A DNA stretch of 64,000 nucleotides from Pseudocitrobacter vendiensis (GCF_943590815.1 NZ_CALSBS010000001.1:248001-312000); one strand, 5' to 3'; positions 18,925-29,102 are shown, counted from the stretch's first letter. The notes: a model not told the origin generated them from the letters alone. Program-made: numbers and translations.

Positions 18925-20316
18925 ATGTCTTTTGATTCACTGGGGCTTAGCCCTGAAATTTTGCGTGCCATTGTTGAGCTTGGCTATCGCGAACCCACCC
19001 CCATTCAGCAGCAAGCAATTCCTGCGGTATTACAGGGCCGTGACCTGATGGCCAGCGCCCAAACCGGCACCGGTAAAACGGCAGGCTTTACGCTGCCGCT
19101 GTTGCAGCATCTGATTACCACTCAACCGCATGCTAAGGGCCGTCGCCCGGTACGCGCGCTGATCCTCACGCCAACCCGTGAACTCGCCGCGCAAATTGGC
19201 GAAAACGTGCGTGAATACAGCCAGTATCTGAACATTCGTTCGTTGGTTGTGTTCGGCGGTGTGAGCATTAACCCGCAGATGATGAAACTGCGCGGTGGCG
19301 TTGATGTGCTGGTGGCGACGCCGGGCCGTCTGTTAGACCTGGAACATCAAAATGCGGTAAAACTCGACAGTATTGAAATTCTGGTGCTGGACGAAGCGGA
19401 TCGTATGCTTGATATGGGCTTTATCCACGATATTCGCCGCGTACTGGCAAAACTGCCGGCCAAGCGTCAAAACCTGCTGTTCTCCGCCACATTCTCTGAT
19501 GACATTAAAGCGCTGGCGGAAAAACTGCTGCATAACCCGTTGGAAATTGAAGTCGCGCGCCGCAACACCGCCTCTGAGCAGGTAACGCAGCATGTGCATT
19601 TCGTTGATAAGAAACGTAAACGGGAATTGCTGTCACAGATGATTGGCCAGGGCGACTGGCGTCAGGTGCTGGTCTTTACCCGTACCAAACACGGCGCAAA
19701 CCACCTGGCAGAACAACTGAACAAAGACGGTATCCGCAGTGCGGCTATTCACGGTAACAAATCTCAGGGTGCACGTACGCGTGCGCTGGCTGATTTTAAA
19801 TCCGGCGATATCCGCGTGCTGGTGGCAACCGACATCGCCGCGCGTGGTCTAGATATCGAAGAACTGCCGCACGTGGTGAACTACGAGCTGCCAAACGTAC
19901 CGGAAGATTACGTGCACCGTATTGGCCGTACTGGCCGTGCGGCGGCAACCGGTGAAGCGCTGTCGCTGGTTTGTGTTGATGAACACAAACTGCTGCGTGA
20001 TATCGAAAAACTGCTGAAAAAAGAGATCCCGCGTATTGCACTGCCGGGCTATGAGCCCGATCCGTCTATCAAAGCGGAGCCAATCCAGAACGGTCGCCAG
20101 CAGCGCGGGGGTAACGGCGGTGGTCGTGGGCAAGGTGGTCGTCCGCAAGGGCAGGGCCAAAGCCAGGGCCGTGGGCAGCAACAGCCACGCCGCAGCGAAG
20201 GTGGCGCGCCGAAATCTGACGCTAAACCGAAACAGTCTCGCCGCATTGGCGATGCCAAACCGGCAGGTGAACAACAGCGTCGCCCCCGCCCGCGTAAACC
20301 GTCTGCTGCGCAATAG
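18925..20316 (+). CDS. rhlE: ATP-dependent RNA helicase RhlE
   Basis: DEAD-box helicase of 463 residues (E. coli 454) involved in ribosome assembly and RNA turnover. Motifs in order: Q motif ([13 protein letters not shown]), Walker [30 protein letters not shown] (VLDEADRM), [16 protein letters not shown] and [10 protein letters not shown]. After about residue 380 comes a Gly/Gln/Arg-rich low-complexity tail that binds RNA; extra tail repeats account for the slightly greater length. It is divergent from cecR across the palindrome. Confidence 0.96.
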   Translation: MSFDSLGLSPEILRAIVELGYREPTPIQQQAIPAVLQGRDLMASAQTGTGKTAGFTLPLLQHLITTQPHAKGRRPVRALILTPTRELAAQIGENVREYSQYLNIRSLVVFGGVSINPQMMKLRGGVDVLVATPGRLLDLEHQNAVKLDSIEILVLDEADRMLDMGFIHDIRRVLAKLPAKRQNLLFSATFSDDIKALAEKLLHNPLEIEVARRNTASEQVTQHVHFVDKKRKRELLSQMIGQGDWRQVLVFTRTKHGANHLAEQLNKDGIRSAAIHGNKSQGARTRALADFKSGDIRVLVATDIAARGLDIEELPHVVNYELPNVPEDYVHRIGRTGRAAATGEALSLVCVDEHKLLRDIEKLLKKEIPRIALPGYEPDPSIKAEPIQNGRQQRGGNGGGRGQGGRPQGQGQSQGRGQQQPRRSEGGAPKSDAKPKQSRRIGDAKPAGEQQRRPRPRKPSAAQ

Positions 20317-20374
20317 CGATTCACGCCTTGCAGGGTGGATGAGCGTAGCGCCTCTGCCTTGACGCCAATTTCTG

Positions 20375-20406
20375 AAGCCTGGCCGCAAGCCAGGCTTTAT
20401 TTTTTG
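20375..20406 (+). terminator. rhlE terminator
   Basis: AAGCCTGGC / GCCAGGCTT stem with a 5-base loop, followed by TTATTTTTT. Confidence 0.85.
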
Positions 20407-20433
20407 CTGCCCGCGTAAGAAAGTGCCACAATA

Positions 20434-20449
20434 GTGGCTGTTTATACAG
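20434..20449 (+). promoter_or_regulatory. LexA box of dinG
   Basis: GTGGCTGTTTATACAG differs from the LexA consensus CTG-N10-CAG only in the first half. It lies 16 bases upstream of dinG and closely resembles the known SOS box of E. coli dinG. Confidence 0.7.
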
Positions 20450-20465
20450 TATTTCAGGTTTTCTC

Positions 20466-22610
20466 ATGGCATTGACCGCTGCGCTGAAAGCGCAAATCGC
20501 CGCCTGGTATAAGGCGCTTCAGGAACAGATCCCGGACTTTATTCCCCGCGCGCCGCAGCGGCAGATGATTGCTGACGTGGCAAAAACGCTCGCCGGGGAA
20601 GAGGGGCGGCATCTGGCTATCGAAGCGCCGACCGGCGTCGGGAAAACCCTTTCTTATCTCATTCCCGGCATAGCGATTGCCCGGGAAGAGCAAAAAACGC
20701 TGGTGGTCAGTACCGCCAACGTCGCGTTGCAGGATCAGATCTACAGTAAAGATCTCCCGCTGCTGCGCAAAATAATCCCCGATCTTAAGTTTACCGCCGC
20801 CTTTGGGCGTGGGCGTTATGTTTGCCCGCGTAATCTCAACGGGCTGGCGAGCACCGAGCCAAACCAACAGGATTTACTCGCATTTCTTGATGACGACCTC
20901 ACGCCGAACAATCAGGAAGAGCAGAAACGTTGCGCGAAACTAAAGGCCGACCTCGACAGCTATAAATGGGATGGCCTGCGCGATCACACGGATATCGCGA
21001 TTAATGATGATTTGTGGCGACGTCTGAGCACCGATAAAGCAAGCTGCCTGAACCGCAACTGCCTCTACTATCGCGAGTGCCCGTTTTTCGTCGCGCGGCG
21101 CGAGATCCAGGAAGCGGAAGTGGTGGTGGCAAACCATGCGCTGGTCATGGCCGCGATGGAAAGCGAAGCGGTGCTGCCGGAGCCAAAAAACCTGCTGCTG
21201 GTGCTGGATGAAGGCCATCATCTGCCGGATGTCGCACGCGATGCGCTGGAGATGAGCGCTGAAATCACCGCGCCCTGGTATCGTCTGCAGCTCGATCTCT
21301 TCGTTAAGCTGGTGGCGACCTGCATGGAGCAGTTTCGCCCGAAAACCACGCCGCCGCTGGCTATCCCGGAGCGTTTGACCGCTCACTGTGAAGAACTTTA
21401 CGAGTTTATTGCCTCACTCAATAACATTCTGAATTTATATCTTCCGGCGACTCAGGAAGCGGAACACCGCTTTGCAATGGGTGAGCTTCCGGAAGAGGTC
21501 ATGGAAATCGTCCAGCGGCTGGCAAAACTTACCGAGATGCTGCGCGGGCTGGCGGAACTGTTTTTAAACGACCTCAGCGAGAAAACCGGTTCGCACGATA
21601 TCGTGCGTCTGCATCGCGTTATCCTGCAAATGAACCGCGCACTGGGCATGTTTGAGGCGCAAAGCAAGCTCTGGCGTCTGGCGTCGCTGGCGCAGGCATC
21701 CGGCGCGCCGGTCTCTAAATGGGCGACACGCGACACGCGTGATGGTCAGATGCATCTGTGGTTTAACTGCGTGGGTATTCGCGTCAGCGATCAACTGGAA
21801 CGCCTGCTGTGGCGCAGCGTGCCGCACATTGTGGTGACATCCGCGACGCTGCGGTCGCTCAATAGCTTCTCGCGTTTGCAGGAGATGAGCGGGCTGAAAG
21901 AGAAAGCGGGCGACCGCTTTGTGGCGCTCGATTCGCCGTTTAATCACGTTGAGCAGGGCAAAATCGTGATTCCGCAAATGCGCTACGAGCCGTTGATGGA
22001 AAACGAAGAGCTGCACATTGCGGAAATGGCGGCCTATTTCCGTGAGGCGCTGGAAAGTAAAAAACATAAAGGCATGCTGGTGCTGTTCGCCAGCAACCGC
22101 GCGATGCAACGTTTTCTGGAGCACGTGACCGATTTGCGCCTTTTGCTGTTGGTGCAGGGCGACCAACCCCGTTATCGATTGGTGGAGCTTCACCGTAAAC
22201 GGGTCGAAAATGGCGAGCGCAGCGTGCTGGTCGGGCTACAATCATTTGCAGAAGGGCTCGATTTAAAAGGTGAGCTGCTCAGCCAGGTGCATATTCATAA
22301 AATCGCCTTCCCGCCCATCGATAGCCCGGTGGTGATTACCGAAGGCGAATGGCTGAAAAGCCTGAACCGTTATCCGTTTGAAGTGCAAAGCCTGCCCAGC
22401 GCGTCGTTTAACCTGATTCAACAGGTAGGGCGTCTCATACGTAGCCACGGTTGTTGGGGCGAAGTGGTGATTTACGACAAGCGCCTGTTGACCAAAAACT
22501 ACGGCCAGCGTCTGTTAAATGCGCTACCGGTATTTCCTATTGAGCAACCTCCGGTGCCCGATGTTAAAGTAAAAAGCAAAGCTAAAACGACTCGTCGCAA
22601 AAAACGCTAA
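20466..22610 (+). CDS. dinG: ATP-dependent DNA helicase DinG
   Basis: XPD-like 5'-3' superfamily 2 helicase, 714 residues (E. coli 716). It unwinds R-loops, D-loops and forks and helps replication through transcribed regions. Walker A EAPTGVGKT; four iron-sulfur cysteines in RYVCPRN and CLNRNCLYYREC; DEAH-type box (LDEGHH); motif III SATL; and C-terminal motif VI (QQVGRLIRS). The C-terminus is Lys/Arg-rich. A LexA-like box sits directly upstream. Confidence 0.96.
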   Translation: MALTAALKAQIAAWYKALQEQIPDFIPRAPQRQMIADVAKTLAGEEGRHLAIEAPTGVGKTLSYLIPGIAIAREEQKTLVVSTANVALQDQIYSKDLPLLRKIIPDLKFTAAFGRGRYVCPRNLNGLASTEPNQQDLLAFLDDDLTPNNQEEQKRCAKLKADLDSYKWDGLRDHTDIAINDDLWRRLSTDKASCLNRNCLYYRECPFFVARREIQEAEVVVANHALVMAAMESEAVLPEPKNLLLVLDEGHHLPDVARDALEMSAEITAPWYRLQLDLFVKLVATCMEQFRPKTTPPLAIPERLTAHCEELYEFIASLNNILNLYLPATQEAEHRFAMGELPEEVMEIVQRLAKLTEMLRGLAELFLNDLSEKTGSHDIVRLHRVILQMNRALGMFEAQSKLWRLASLAQASGAPVSKWATRDTRDGQMHLWFNCVGIRVSDQLERLLWRSVPHIVVTSATLRSLNSFSRLQEMSGLKEKAGDRFVALDSPFNHVEQGKIVIPQMRYEPLMENEELHIAEMAAYFREALESKKHKGMLVLFASNRAMQRFLEHVTDLRLLLLVQGDQPRYRLVELHRKRVENGERSVLVGLQSFAEGLDLKGELLSQVHIHKIAFPPIDSPVVITEGEWLKSLNRYPFEVQSLPSASFNLIQQVGRLIRSHGCWGEVVIYDKRLLTKNYGQRLLNALPVFPIEQPPVPDVKVKSKAKTTRRKKR

Positions 22611-22641
22611 TCGGCACGCGACACCGGACAAGGAGCATCTG

Positions 22642-23604
22642 ATGGATTTACGCAATGTGATTAAAGAGATTGGCCGGGGTAAAAACCATGCCCGTGACCT
22701 CGATCAGGACACCGCCCGCAGTCTCTATACCCATATGCTCAATGGTGATGTGCCCGATCTCGAAATGGGCGGCATCCTGATTGCGCTGCGCATTAAAGGG
22801 GAAGGTGAGGCAGAGATGCTGGGCTTCTATGAGGCGATGCAGCAGCACACCCTGCGCCTTAAGCCGCCGGTGGGTAAACCAATGCCGATTGTTATTCCGA
22901 GTTATAACGGCGCGCGGAAACAAGCCAACCTGACGCCGCTGTTGGCGATACTGCTGCACAAAATTGGCTTTCCGGTAGTGGTACACGGGGTGAGCGAAGA
23001 CCCGACCCGGGTTATCAGTGAAACCATTTTTGAACTGCTGGGCATTGAACCTACGCGCCATGCCGGGCAGGCGCAGGCTAAACTTGATGGCCATCAGCCG
23101 GTTTATATTCCGGTCGGCGCACTGTGTCCCTCGCTGGAAAAACAACTCGCCATGCGCTGGCGGATGGGCGTGCGTAACAGTTCGCATACACTGGCGAAGC
23201 TGGCCACGCCGTTTGCGGAAGATGCCGCGCTGCGCCTGTCGAGCGTTTCACATCCGGAATATGTTGGGAAGGTTGCGAAGTTCTTCTCGGATATCGGGGG
23301 GCGTGGGCTGCTGATGCACGGTACAGAAGGTGAAGTGTATGCTAACCCGCAGCGTTGCCCGCAAATTACGCTGATCGATGCGCAAGGCACGCGGGTTGTG
23401 AGCGAACGGCAGACGGAAACAGCAAATGAAGCCTTGCCTGAAGGAAAAGATCCGGAAGTGACCGCTCGCTGGATTGAGCGCTGCGTGGCAGGAAGCGAGC
23501 CGGTGCCGCAATCGCTGAAAATCCAGATGGCATGCTGCCTGCTGGCGGCAGGGGAAGTGGCATCGCTGGACGCGGGGCTGGCGAAGGTGGCGGAGTCCTA
23601 CTAA
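22642..23604 (+). CDS. ybiB: YbiB, TrpD2-type nucleic-acid-binding protein
   Basis: 320 residues, a homologue of anthranilate phosphoribosyltransferase (class III phosphoribosyltransferase fold). E. coli YbiB does not make tryptophan; it binds single-stranded nucleic acid and is linked to the SOS response through its place behind dinG. Visible: N-terminal helical dimer domain, PIVIPSYNGARKQANLTPLLAILL, HGVSEDPTRVISETIFELLGI, and a basic C-terminal half. It starts 31 bases after dinG with AAGGAG and is probably co-transcribed. Confidence 0.93.
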   Translation: MDLRNVIKEIGRGKNHARDLDQDTARSLYTHMLNGDVPDLEMGGILIALRIKGEGEAEMLGFYEAMQQHTLRLKPPVGKPMPIVIPSYNGARKQANLTPLLAILLHKIGFPVVVHGVSEDPTRVISETIFELLGIEPTRHAGQAQAKLDGHQPVYIPVGALCPSLEKQLAMRWRMGVRNSSHTLAKLATPFAEDAALRLSSVSHPEYVGKVAKFFSDIGGRGLLMHGTEGEVYANPQRCPQITLIDAQGTRVVSERQTETANEALPEGKDPEVTARWIERCVAGSEPVPQSLKIQMACCLLAAGEVASLDAGLAKVAESY

Positions 23605-23620
23605 TCGCCGGAAAAAAGGC

Positions 23621-23648
23621 AAAAAAAAACCCGGCGTGGCATGCCGGG
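23621..23648 (-). terminator. ybiJ terminator
   Basis: CCCGGC / GCCGGG stem with a run of nine T on the minus strand, downstream of ybiJ. The same stem lies just past the ybiB stop but lacks a T-run in that direction. Confidence 0.85.
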
Positions 23649-23743
23649 CGTCAAAAAGGGTATCAACAAGTTCAATGAGGGTTACAGCAGCCGCCAGTGG
23701 GTTAAGCTGGCGGGGTACAACTTTAGGCAGTTAATTCTTTCGG

Positions 23744-24004
23744 TTATTTGTAGATAACCGCAGTACCGCTAACTTTGTTGTTGGTGTTAGCAGAGGTGAT
23801 GCTGTAAGCAGATGCGCCAGCCGCTTCTGCTTTCGCAGCCAGTTTTGCTTCCAGACCATCCAGAGTTGATGCGCCTTCCGCAGAAACAACACCAATTTTA
23901 TTCAAGTTCTGAGCCTGAGTGGCGCTTACCGCTTCAGCAGCGAATGCACCAAAGGACAGGGTAGACAGGGCAATAGCAGCAACAGCATATTTGATAGTTT
24001 TCAT
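23744..24004 (-). CDS. ybiJ: DUF1471 (YhcN) periplasmic protein YbiJ
   Basis: 86-residue secreted protein. Signal peptide (MKTIKYAVAAIALSTLSFGAFA, cleavage after AFA), then a single YhcN/DUF1471 domain (KIGVVSAEGASTLDGLEAKLAAKAEAAGASAYSI...GTAVIYK). Family members (BhsA, McbA, YhcN) are stress-induced periplasmic proteins that influence biofilm and surface properties. The ATG at 24004 matches the E. coli start; a TTG two codons earlier is less likely. It is paired in this region with the paralogue mcbA. Confidence 0.93.
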   Translation of the reverse strand: MKTIKYAVAAIALSTLSFGAFAAEAVSATQAQNLNKIGVVSAEGASTLDGLEAKLAAKAEAAGASAYSITSANTNNKVSGTAVIYK

Positions 24005-24287
24005 TTTCAATCTCTCGCAGGTTATTTGTTAGGGGACGATGTTCTGTCGATGTGATGAGTATCACGTTTTATTGCGAAAGAATAAATCGAAGAGAATTGA
24101 CAACCTTCATCAATAATTTTGAACAAGTATTAATTTACTGATTATTAATAAATTATTTTCGCAATGAATGGTTTCGGAGGGGGATAATAACCTGCTCGAT
24201 GATTTAAGGCACTTTTTGCTACTTATTTAGCCGAAAAAGGTGGTCGTAAAGATAACCGTTTGCGCTGTCTATTCAGGTAGGGAACTG

Positions 24288-24554
24288 TCAACGAAGCTGG
24301 CTATCTTTCGATCCTCTGCGATTATATCCTGCAAATGTAGAGTTGTGTAAATCTTTCTCCTGTTGGCAGTTCACGCACAACTGCACACCCGGTATAGCCT
24401 GCCGACGCGCCTCTGGAATCGGTTCCCCACATTCTTCACAAAATTTGGCGCTTTCGCCCTTCGGCAGACCACTTCTTGCCCGCGCCACCGCATCTTCAAT
24501 GGTGCTGTCGATTTGATCCTGCACGGCACCGTCGTTTGCCCAACCTGAAGCCAT
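24288..24554 (-). CDS. ybiI: DksA/TraR-type C4 zinc-finger protein YbiI
   Basis: 88 residues with a DksA/TraR four-cysteine zinc finger: FCEECGEPIPEARRQAIPG...LCVNCQ. The short N-terminal helix (DQIDSTIEDAVARAR) carries one acidic-tip-like segment but lacks the long DksA coiled coil. Probably a small RNA-polymerase secondary-channel-type protein; function is untested. Third gene of fiu-ybiX-ybiI (69 bases after ybiX, ribosome site AGGAGG), so likely co-induced under iron limitation. Confidence 0.92.
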   Translation of the reverse strand: MASGWANDGAVQDQIDSTIEDAVARARSGLPKGESAKFCEECGEPIPEARRQAIPGVQLCVNCQQEKDLHNSTFAGYNRRGSKDSQLR

Positions 24555-24623
24555 TGCCCACCTCCTGATTATTTATTGAGCTAATTATACTCAATATGAG
24601 GGCGTCTCGCGTACAGACAAGGC

Positions 24624-25301
24624 CTAAATCTCAGACCACTCGCGCAGCAGGTTGTGATAAAGATTGAGCAACGACAGCACTTCTTCTGATTCACCGTGGC
24701 GGGCTTTCAGCGTCTGAATGTTGCGGTCGAGGTCGAACAGCATCGCCCTGCGCTTATCGTCGCGGATCATTGACTGGATCCACATAAACGAGGCAATACG
24801 CACGCCGCGTGTCACCGGCGTGACACAGTGAAGGCTGCTGGAAGGGTAGAGTACCAGGTCGCCTGCCGGGAGCTTCAAGCTGTGCTGTCCATAGGTATCG
24901 TTCACCACCAGTTCACCGCCGTCGTAGCTTTCCGGGGCGCTCAAAAAGAGCGTGGCGGAAAGATCGGTACGCATCCAGCCGCTTTGCGGATGACTGCGCA
25001 CTGCACCATCCACGTGAAAGCCATAGGTTTCTTGCTGCTGGTAGCGGTTAAACAGCGGGGTGGAGAGAGTTTTGGGGAGCGCGGCGGCGAAGAAGAGTGA
25101 GTGCTGATTCAGTGCGGCCAGAACTCGCGCCTGAAGCGTGGCGTAGAGCGGGCTCTGGGTGTCTATTTGCTGGTTGTTTTTCACCTGCGCACCCTGTGCG
25201 CCAACCGTTGCACGACCGTCAATCCAGGTCGCGCTGTTGAGGTCCTCTGCCATCTGGTGAAGTTCATCGGCGGTCAGTACGCCGGGAATGTGGTACATCA
25301 T
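24624..25301 (-). CDS. ybiX: PKHD-type Fe(II)/2-oxoglutarate hydroxylase YbiX
   Basis: 225-residue dioxygenase of the PiuC/PKHD family. Iron ligands are visible as H-x-D (GFHVDGAVR) and the distal His in [12 protein letters not shown], whose arginine binds 2-oxoglutarate. It is encoded next to the catecholate receptor gene fiu, as in E. coli and Pseudomonas piuC-piuA, implying a role in iron or siderophore metabolism. Substrate unknown. Transcription comes from the Fur-controlled fiu promoter through an intercistronic stem. Confidence 0.93.
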   Translation of the reverse strand: MMYHIPGVLTADELHQMAEDLNSATWIDGRATVGAQGAQVKNNQQIDTQSPLYATLQARVLAALNQHSLFFAAALPKTLSTPLFNRYQQQETYGFHVDGAVRSHPQSGWMRTDLSATLFLSAPESYDGGELVVNDTYGQHSLKLPAGDLVLYPSSSLHCVTPVTRGVRIASFMWIQSMIRDDKRRAMLFDLDRNIQTLKARHGESEEVLSLLNLYHNLLREWSEI

Positions 25302-25320
25302 GATGAGGGGCTCCTTGCCT

Positions 25321-25355
25321 GGAGCGCTGCGCTTATCAGAGAAGCGCAGCGCTCC
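25321..25355 (-). other. Perfect 14-bp stem-loop between fiu and ybiX
   Basis: GGAGCGCTGCGCTT and AAGCGCAGCGCTCC flank a 7-base loop, directly after the fiu stop and ahead of the ybiX ribosome site. No T-run follows on the minus strand, so it looks like an RNA-stability or attenuating element rather than a full terminator. Confidence 0.75.
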
Positions 25356-25365
25356 CGCAATGTAA

Positions 25366-27654
25366 TTAGAAATGCACGTTTGCCGTTAACAGGAACGTTC
25401 TCGGCTCGCCTGGATGGTAACGGTAGCCGCTCTTGTTAATCGAGGCGACATAATCCGTATCAAACAGGTTGTAGACGTTCAGCTGCAAATCGAGATTGCT
25501 GTTGATGCGATAGCCCAGCTTGGCATCTGCGACCCAGTAGCCTTCGGTGTAGGACGGCGTACCGACGGCACCATCGCTGCCACGGTGCATGCTGCCCACG
25601 TAGCGCGCGCCTGCGCCTACGGAGATATCACTTGTTGCCTGATACTGCGTCCACAGGGTAAACGCGTGTTCTGGCGTGTAAGGCAGGGCCGAACTTCCGT
25701 CCTGCGCTACGTTTGCGCCTTCCTGAATCGAGGCTTTTTGCTGGGTGTAACCGCCAATGACCTGCCACTCCGGGGTGATGTTACCCGCTACAGACAACTC
25801 ATAGCCTTCAACGCGTTTTTTTCCATACTGCGAATAGGTACCGTCGTCATTCGCAGCGACTTCATTTTCGATATCGGTGCGGAACAGCGCGGCGGTCAGC
25901 AGCAGGCGCTTATCAAACAGCTCCCACTTGGTACCCACCTCACTTGTTTTCGCTTTTTGCGGTTTAAAGTCGGTGCGGTTGGCGCTGTTGCCCGTGCCGC
26001 CCTGTGCCAGTGCGAAATTACTGCCGCCCGGAGGCTGCTGGGAAATCGCGTAGTTGACATAGATATTGCCCTGTTCGGTCAGGTGATAGAGCGCACCGGC
26101 TTTCCAGTTCACCAGATTGCCAGATTTCGCCGTATCAACGGTTTTGATCGGTGAACCTTTCGGGGTTCCGGTCGGACAGGTTAAGGCACCGCGGCCAGAG
26201 CCGCCACAAGCAGTTGAACTGTCGTACTCGGTGCGGTAATTATCCAGACGGATGCCGCCATTCAGCTCGAAATCATGGGTGATTTGCAGTGTATCAAAGG
26301 CATAGATGCCGAAAGTATCGGTCTGGCCGTTGGCGTTCGCGCCGTTACGGTGCAGGCTGCCGACGTTGATATTGCTGTTCGGGCTGTAGATATTCACCGG
26401 CGGCGCGGTAATGGCATTCACGCCGTAGTTGGTTTGCGTCTCGCGGGTGAATTCTACGCCAGTGCTGATATCGTGACCGACCGCACCGGTATAAAACTTC
26501 GAGGTCAGGTTGGTCTGGTTGGTGAGGATCTTGTTGCTCACGTCTTTGGTGTTCGGCGTACGGGTCCAGGTCCAGCTTCCCACGTTGTTCGGGTCCGGCA
26601 TGGCGATATTTTTGGCACCGCCCATTACCGCCGTCATCAGGTAATCCTGCTTCACGCGTGACCAGCGGGTGGTATTGCGAATTGTCGTGGTGTCACTGAA
26701 ATCATGCTCGAAGCGCATGGTGGCGGTGTCGGTAGTGGAATCGTCGTAATCGGAATCCGTCCCGTAGAAGTTGCTGGTGTTCACCTTACCGGAACCGTTG
26801 AGGGCGGAGGTGGCCGCATTGGGCGCAGAGTAGCCCGGTAGACCGATAGTCGGGATGCCGCCATCCGGGGTGTTGTGCTGGGTAACGTGCAGGTAGTTGA
26901 GGTAGAGGCGATTCTCTGTTCCCAAACCGAAAGCGACGGAAGGTGCAACGCCATAGCGTTCGTTCTGCACTTTGTCGCGGCCTGCGTCGTGAGTTTTCTC
27001 GCCCATCACGTTCAGACGCACGGCGGAGGTTTCACCGATTGCTTCGTTAATATCAAGTGTGCCGCGACGGAACCACGCACTGCCGATGCTGGCAGAGGCG
27101 TCGATCCCGGAGTCCAGGCGCGGCTGCTTGCTGATCATATTGATTGAACCGGTTGGCGCGCTGCGACCATAGTCGCTGCCCGAAGGCCCTTTGATCACTT
27201 CAACCTGCTCAGTGTTGAACGTATCGCGCGAGACGCTGCCGATATCACGCACCCCATCAACGTAAATACTGTTTGAAGTATCCGCACCGCGCATATAAAT
27301 GGCGTCACCCGTCGATGAACTTCCGTTTTCCCCGGCGAAGAACGCGCCTACCCCCGGCACGTTTTTCAGCGCATCGGTCAGGTTATTGACGCCCTGATCT
27401 TTTAACACCTGGTCGGAAATCACGGTAACGGTACGTGTCGTATCCGCAATCGGGCGGCTGAATTTCGGGTCGGCGGATTTTTGTGGCGCGTAGAGGGAAG
27501 GGGCCTGCGCCTCCACCACCAACGTATCGCCGGGTTTTTGATCTTTACTGTCTGCGGCAGCTGCCTGACCAACCGGGGTTAAGCCGATACACAGGCCTGT
27601 AAAGAAGGTGAGCGAACTAAAGCTGTTGAACGGTAAATTGCGATTATTATCCAT
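25366..27654 (-). CDS. fiu: TonB-dependent catecholate siderophore receptor Fiu
   Basis: Outer-membrane receptor, 762 residues (E. coli Fiu 760), importing monomeric catecholates such as dihydroxybenzoylserine and catechol-substituted beta-lactams. Signal peptide within the first 34 residues; TonB box DTLVVEA just after; plug domain with [28 protein letters not shown] and VEVIKGPSG; 22-strand barrel ending in an aromatic residue (TANVHF). First gene of fiu-ybiX-ybiI, behind a Fur box. Confidence 0.97.
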   Translation of the reverse strand: MDNNRNLPFNSFSSLTFFTGLCIGLTPVGQAAAADSKDQKPGDTLVVEAQAPSLYAPQKSADPKFSRPIADTTRTVTVISDQVLKDQGVNNLTDALKNVPGVGAFFAGENGSSSTGDAIYMRGADTSNSIYVDGVRDIGSVSRDTFNTEQVEVIKGPSGSDYGRSAPTGSINMISKQPRLDSGIDASASIGSAWFRRGTLDINEAIGETSAVRLNVMGEKTHDAGRDKVQNERYGVAPSVAFGLGTENRLYLNYLHVTQHNTPDGGIPTIGLPGYSAPNAATSALNGSGKVNTSNFYGTDSDYDDSTTDTATMRFEHDFSDTTTIRNTTRWSRVKQDYLMTAVMGGAKNIAMPDPNNVGSWTWTRTPNTKDVSNKILTNQTNLTSKFYTGAVGHDISTGVEFTRETQTNYGVNAITAPPVNIYSPNSNINVGSLHRNGANANGQTDTFGIYAFDTLQITHDFELNGGIRLDNYRTEYDSSTACGGSGRGALTCPTGTPKGSPIKTVDTAKSGNLVNWKAGALYHLTEQGNIYVNYAISQQPPGGSNFALAQGGTGNSANRTDFKPQKAKTSEVGTKWELFDKRLLLTAALFRTDIENEVAANDDGTYSQYGKKRVEGYELSVAGNITPEWQVIGGYTQQKASIQEGANVAQDGSSALPYTPEHAFTLWTQYQATSDISVGAGARYVGSMHRGSDGAVGTPSYTEGYWVADAKLGYRINSNLDLQLNVYNLFDTDYVASINKSGYRYHPGEPRTFLLTANVHF

Positions 27655-27748
27655 ATTAATGAGCGTCTTATAATTTTTAACGAGCTGTTTTTACGATGAC
27701 AACAGGGCACTTCTTAGCCCTGGTCATGGCAGGTTTTACAAATACGTT

Positions 27749-27775
27749 TGATAATGATTGTGAGAAGCATTATCA
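27749..27775. promoter_or_regulatory. Fur box of fiu
   Basis: TGATAATGAT-TGTGAGA-AGCATTATCA contains two outer GATAATG-type hexamers in inverted orientation, as expected for overlapping Fur sites. It is about 95 bases upstream of the fiu start. Iron repression of fiu is well known in E. coli. Confidence 0.88.
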
Positions 27776-27908
27776 AACGCGTAACTTTCTAACACTCATT
27801 TATGGAAAAATAAATACAATAATTTACATTTGCTCCTTTTTTTATACATAAGGCGCAGAGTACGAGGGGACTTTCTCCTGCCAGCAGAAAAAAACAGCGT
27901 AAAGCGGG

Positions 27909-27946
27909 GAAAAATAGAACTGCCCGATGCGGGCGCTATCGGGCAG
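27909..27946 (-). terminator. mcbA terminator
   Basis: CTGCCCGAT / ATCGGGCAG stem, with T-rich TTCTATTTTT following on the minus strand. It lies in the 313-base gap between fiu and mcbA, which otherwise holds only the fiu promoter. Confidence 0.8.
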
Positions 27947-27967
27947 GGGAGTGGGTGTGTGAAGCCA

Positions 27968-28231
27968 TTATTTATAAATGGTCGCTGTGCCAAACATCTT
28001 GTTATTGCCGCTCGCGGATTCCACGACAAAACCTTTTGCCCCCTCTCTCTGCGCTTTTTCCGCGAGTTTTGCTTCCAGATCGTCAAGCGAGCTGGCACCT
28101 GAGGCTGAAACCGTACCGGCCGGGCGGAGTTGCCCGGTGTTATCACCATCAAGGGGTTGCGGAGCGGCGACGGTAGAGAAGGTAACGACGGCAAACGCGC
28201 CTGCGACAAGCAGGGCGAGACTCTTCTTCAT
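27968..28231 (-). CDS. mcbA: DUF1471 periplasmic protein McbA (YbiM)
   Basis: 87-residue secreted protein with signal peptide (MKKSLALLVAGAFAVVTFSTVAA) and one YhcN/DUF1471 domain (GQLRPAGTVSASGASSLDDLEAKLAEKA...GTATIYK). It matches E. coli McbA. There it is repressed by McbR (YncC) and its loss or gain alters colanic-acid-linked mucoidy and biofilm. Ribosome site GGAGG, 8-base spacer. It is a paralogue of ybiJ, 4 kb away. Confidence 0.92.
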   Translation of the reverse strand: MKKSLALLVAGAFAVVTFSTVAAPQPLDGDNTGQLRPAGTVSASGASSLDDLEAKLAEKAQREGAKGFVVESASGNNKMFGTATIYK

Positions 28232-28357
28232 AAAAACATCCTCCAGTTACGACGGGGTAACCCAGTAAGTGTAGGCGGTGATGAAGAGGCTTTATCCGCA
28301 AAAAATCGTGCAAGATATAGGGCTTTTTTGAATGAAATAAGTTGACAAAATACTGAC

Positions 28358-28385
28358 AAATCAGCCACATACAAGTGGCTGATTT
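28358..28385 (-). terminator. Hairpin after the flavin reductase gene
   Basis: AAATCAGCCAC / GTGGCTGATTT stem with a 6-base loop, five bases beyond the stop of the gene ending at 28391. The T-tract is short, so termination strength is uncertain. Confidence 0.65.
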
Positions 28386-28390
28386 TAAAG

Positions 28391-29008
28391 CTATCGGCGT
28401 GCGTCCGGGCGGATGAGATCGAAGCGGTGCGCTTCATCAATGGTGTAGTAGGCGGAGGGCCCACCGGCTCGCAGCACCGGTTTTGCGCGAGCGGTTTGAT
28501 AGATGCCTTCTTCAAGCAGGGATTCATCAATATGAATACCGACGACTTCACCCAGCACCAGCCAGGTGTCAATGGCTGCACCATCCGCAGCCGTGAGCTG
28601 GATACATTGTGATAATCGACACTCGAAATTCACCGGGCTTTCTGCGACTCGCGGAGCACTCACGAGACGACTCGGCGCGGCGGTTAAGCCCGCGCGAATA
28701 AATTCATCTTCCCCGTGCGGTAACGTGGCAGAGGTCTCGTTCATAGCGACGGCAAGATCCTGCGTGGTCAGGTTCCAGACGAACTGTTTAGTTTCCATGA
28801 TATTCTGCACGCTATCTTTCCAGCCGCTGCTGGCGAAGCCGATAATCGGCGGACGATAATTAAAGCAGTTGAAGAAGCTGTAGGGCGCGAGATTACGTTT
28901 TCCCTGCGCATCCTGCGAGGATATCCAGCCGATTGGGCGCGGCCCGACGATGGCGTTGAGCGGGTCATGCGGCAGCCCGTGCCCCTGTGAGGGTTCATAG
29001 AAATACAT
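28391..29008 (-). CDS. Flavin reductase-like (FMN-binding split barrel) protein
   Basis: 205 residues of the flavin reductase-like/flavoredoxin FMN-binding split-barrel family. Diagnostic parts are [55 protein letters not shown], and a C-terminal GGPSAYYTI segment. The start at 29008 (MYFYEPSQG) is preferred over an in-frame one at 29104 because the latter would overlap rlmF. Probably reduces or binds FMN; partner oxidase unknown. E. coli K-12 has no such gene between mcbA and rlmF, so it is an insertion relative to that genome. Confidence 0.82.
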   Translation of the reverse strand: MYFYEPSQGHGLPHDPLNAIVGPRPIGWISSQDAQGKRNLAPYSFFNCFNYRPPIIGFASSGWKDSVQNIMETKQFVWNLTTQDLAVAMNETSATLPHGEDEFIRAGLTAAPSRLVSAPRVAESPVNFECRLSQCIQLTAADGAAIDTWLVLGEVVGIHIDESLLEEGIYQTARAKPVLRAGGPSAYYTIDEAHRFDLIRPDARR

Positions 29009-29102
29009 AGCGTACCTGTTATTTGCAAAGGTATTCCAGACTCCCTTATTTACCACGCCGCCGTCAACGGGTATCTTACGCGGCTTAAGACAGGAGAAAG
29101 TC

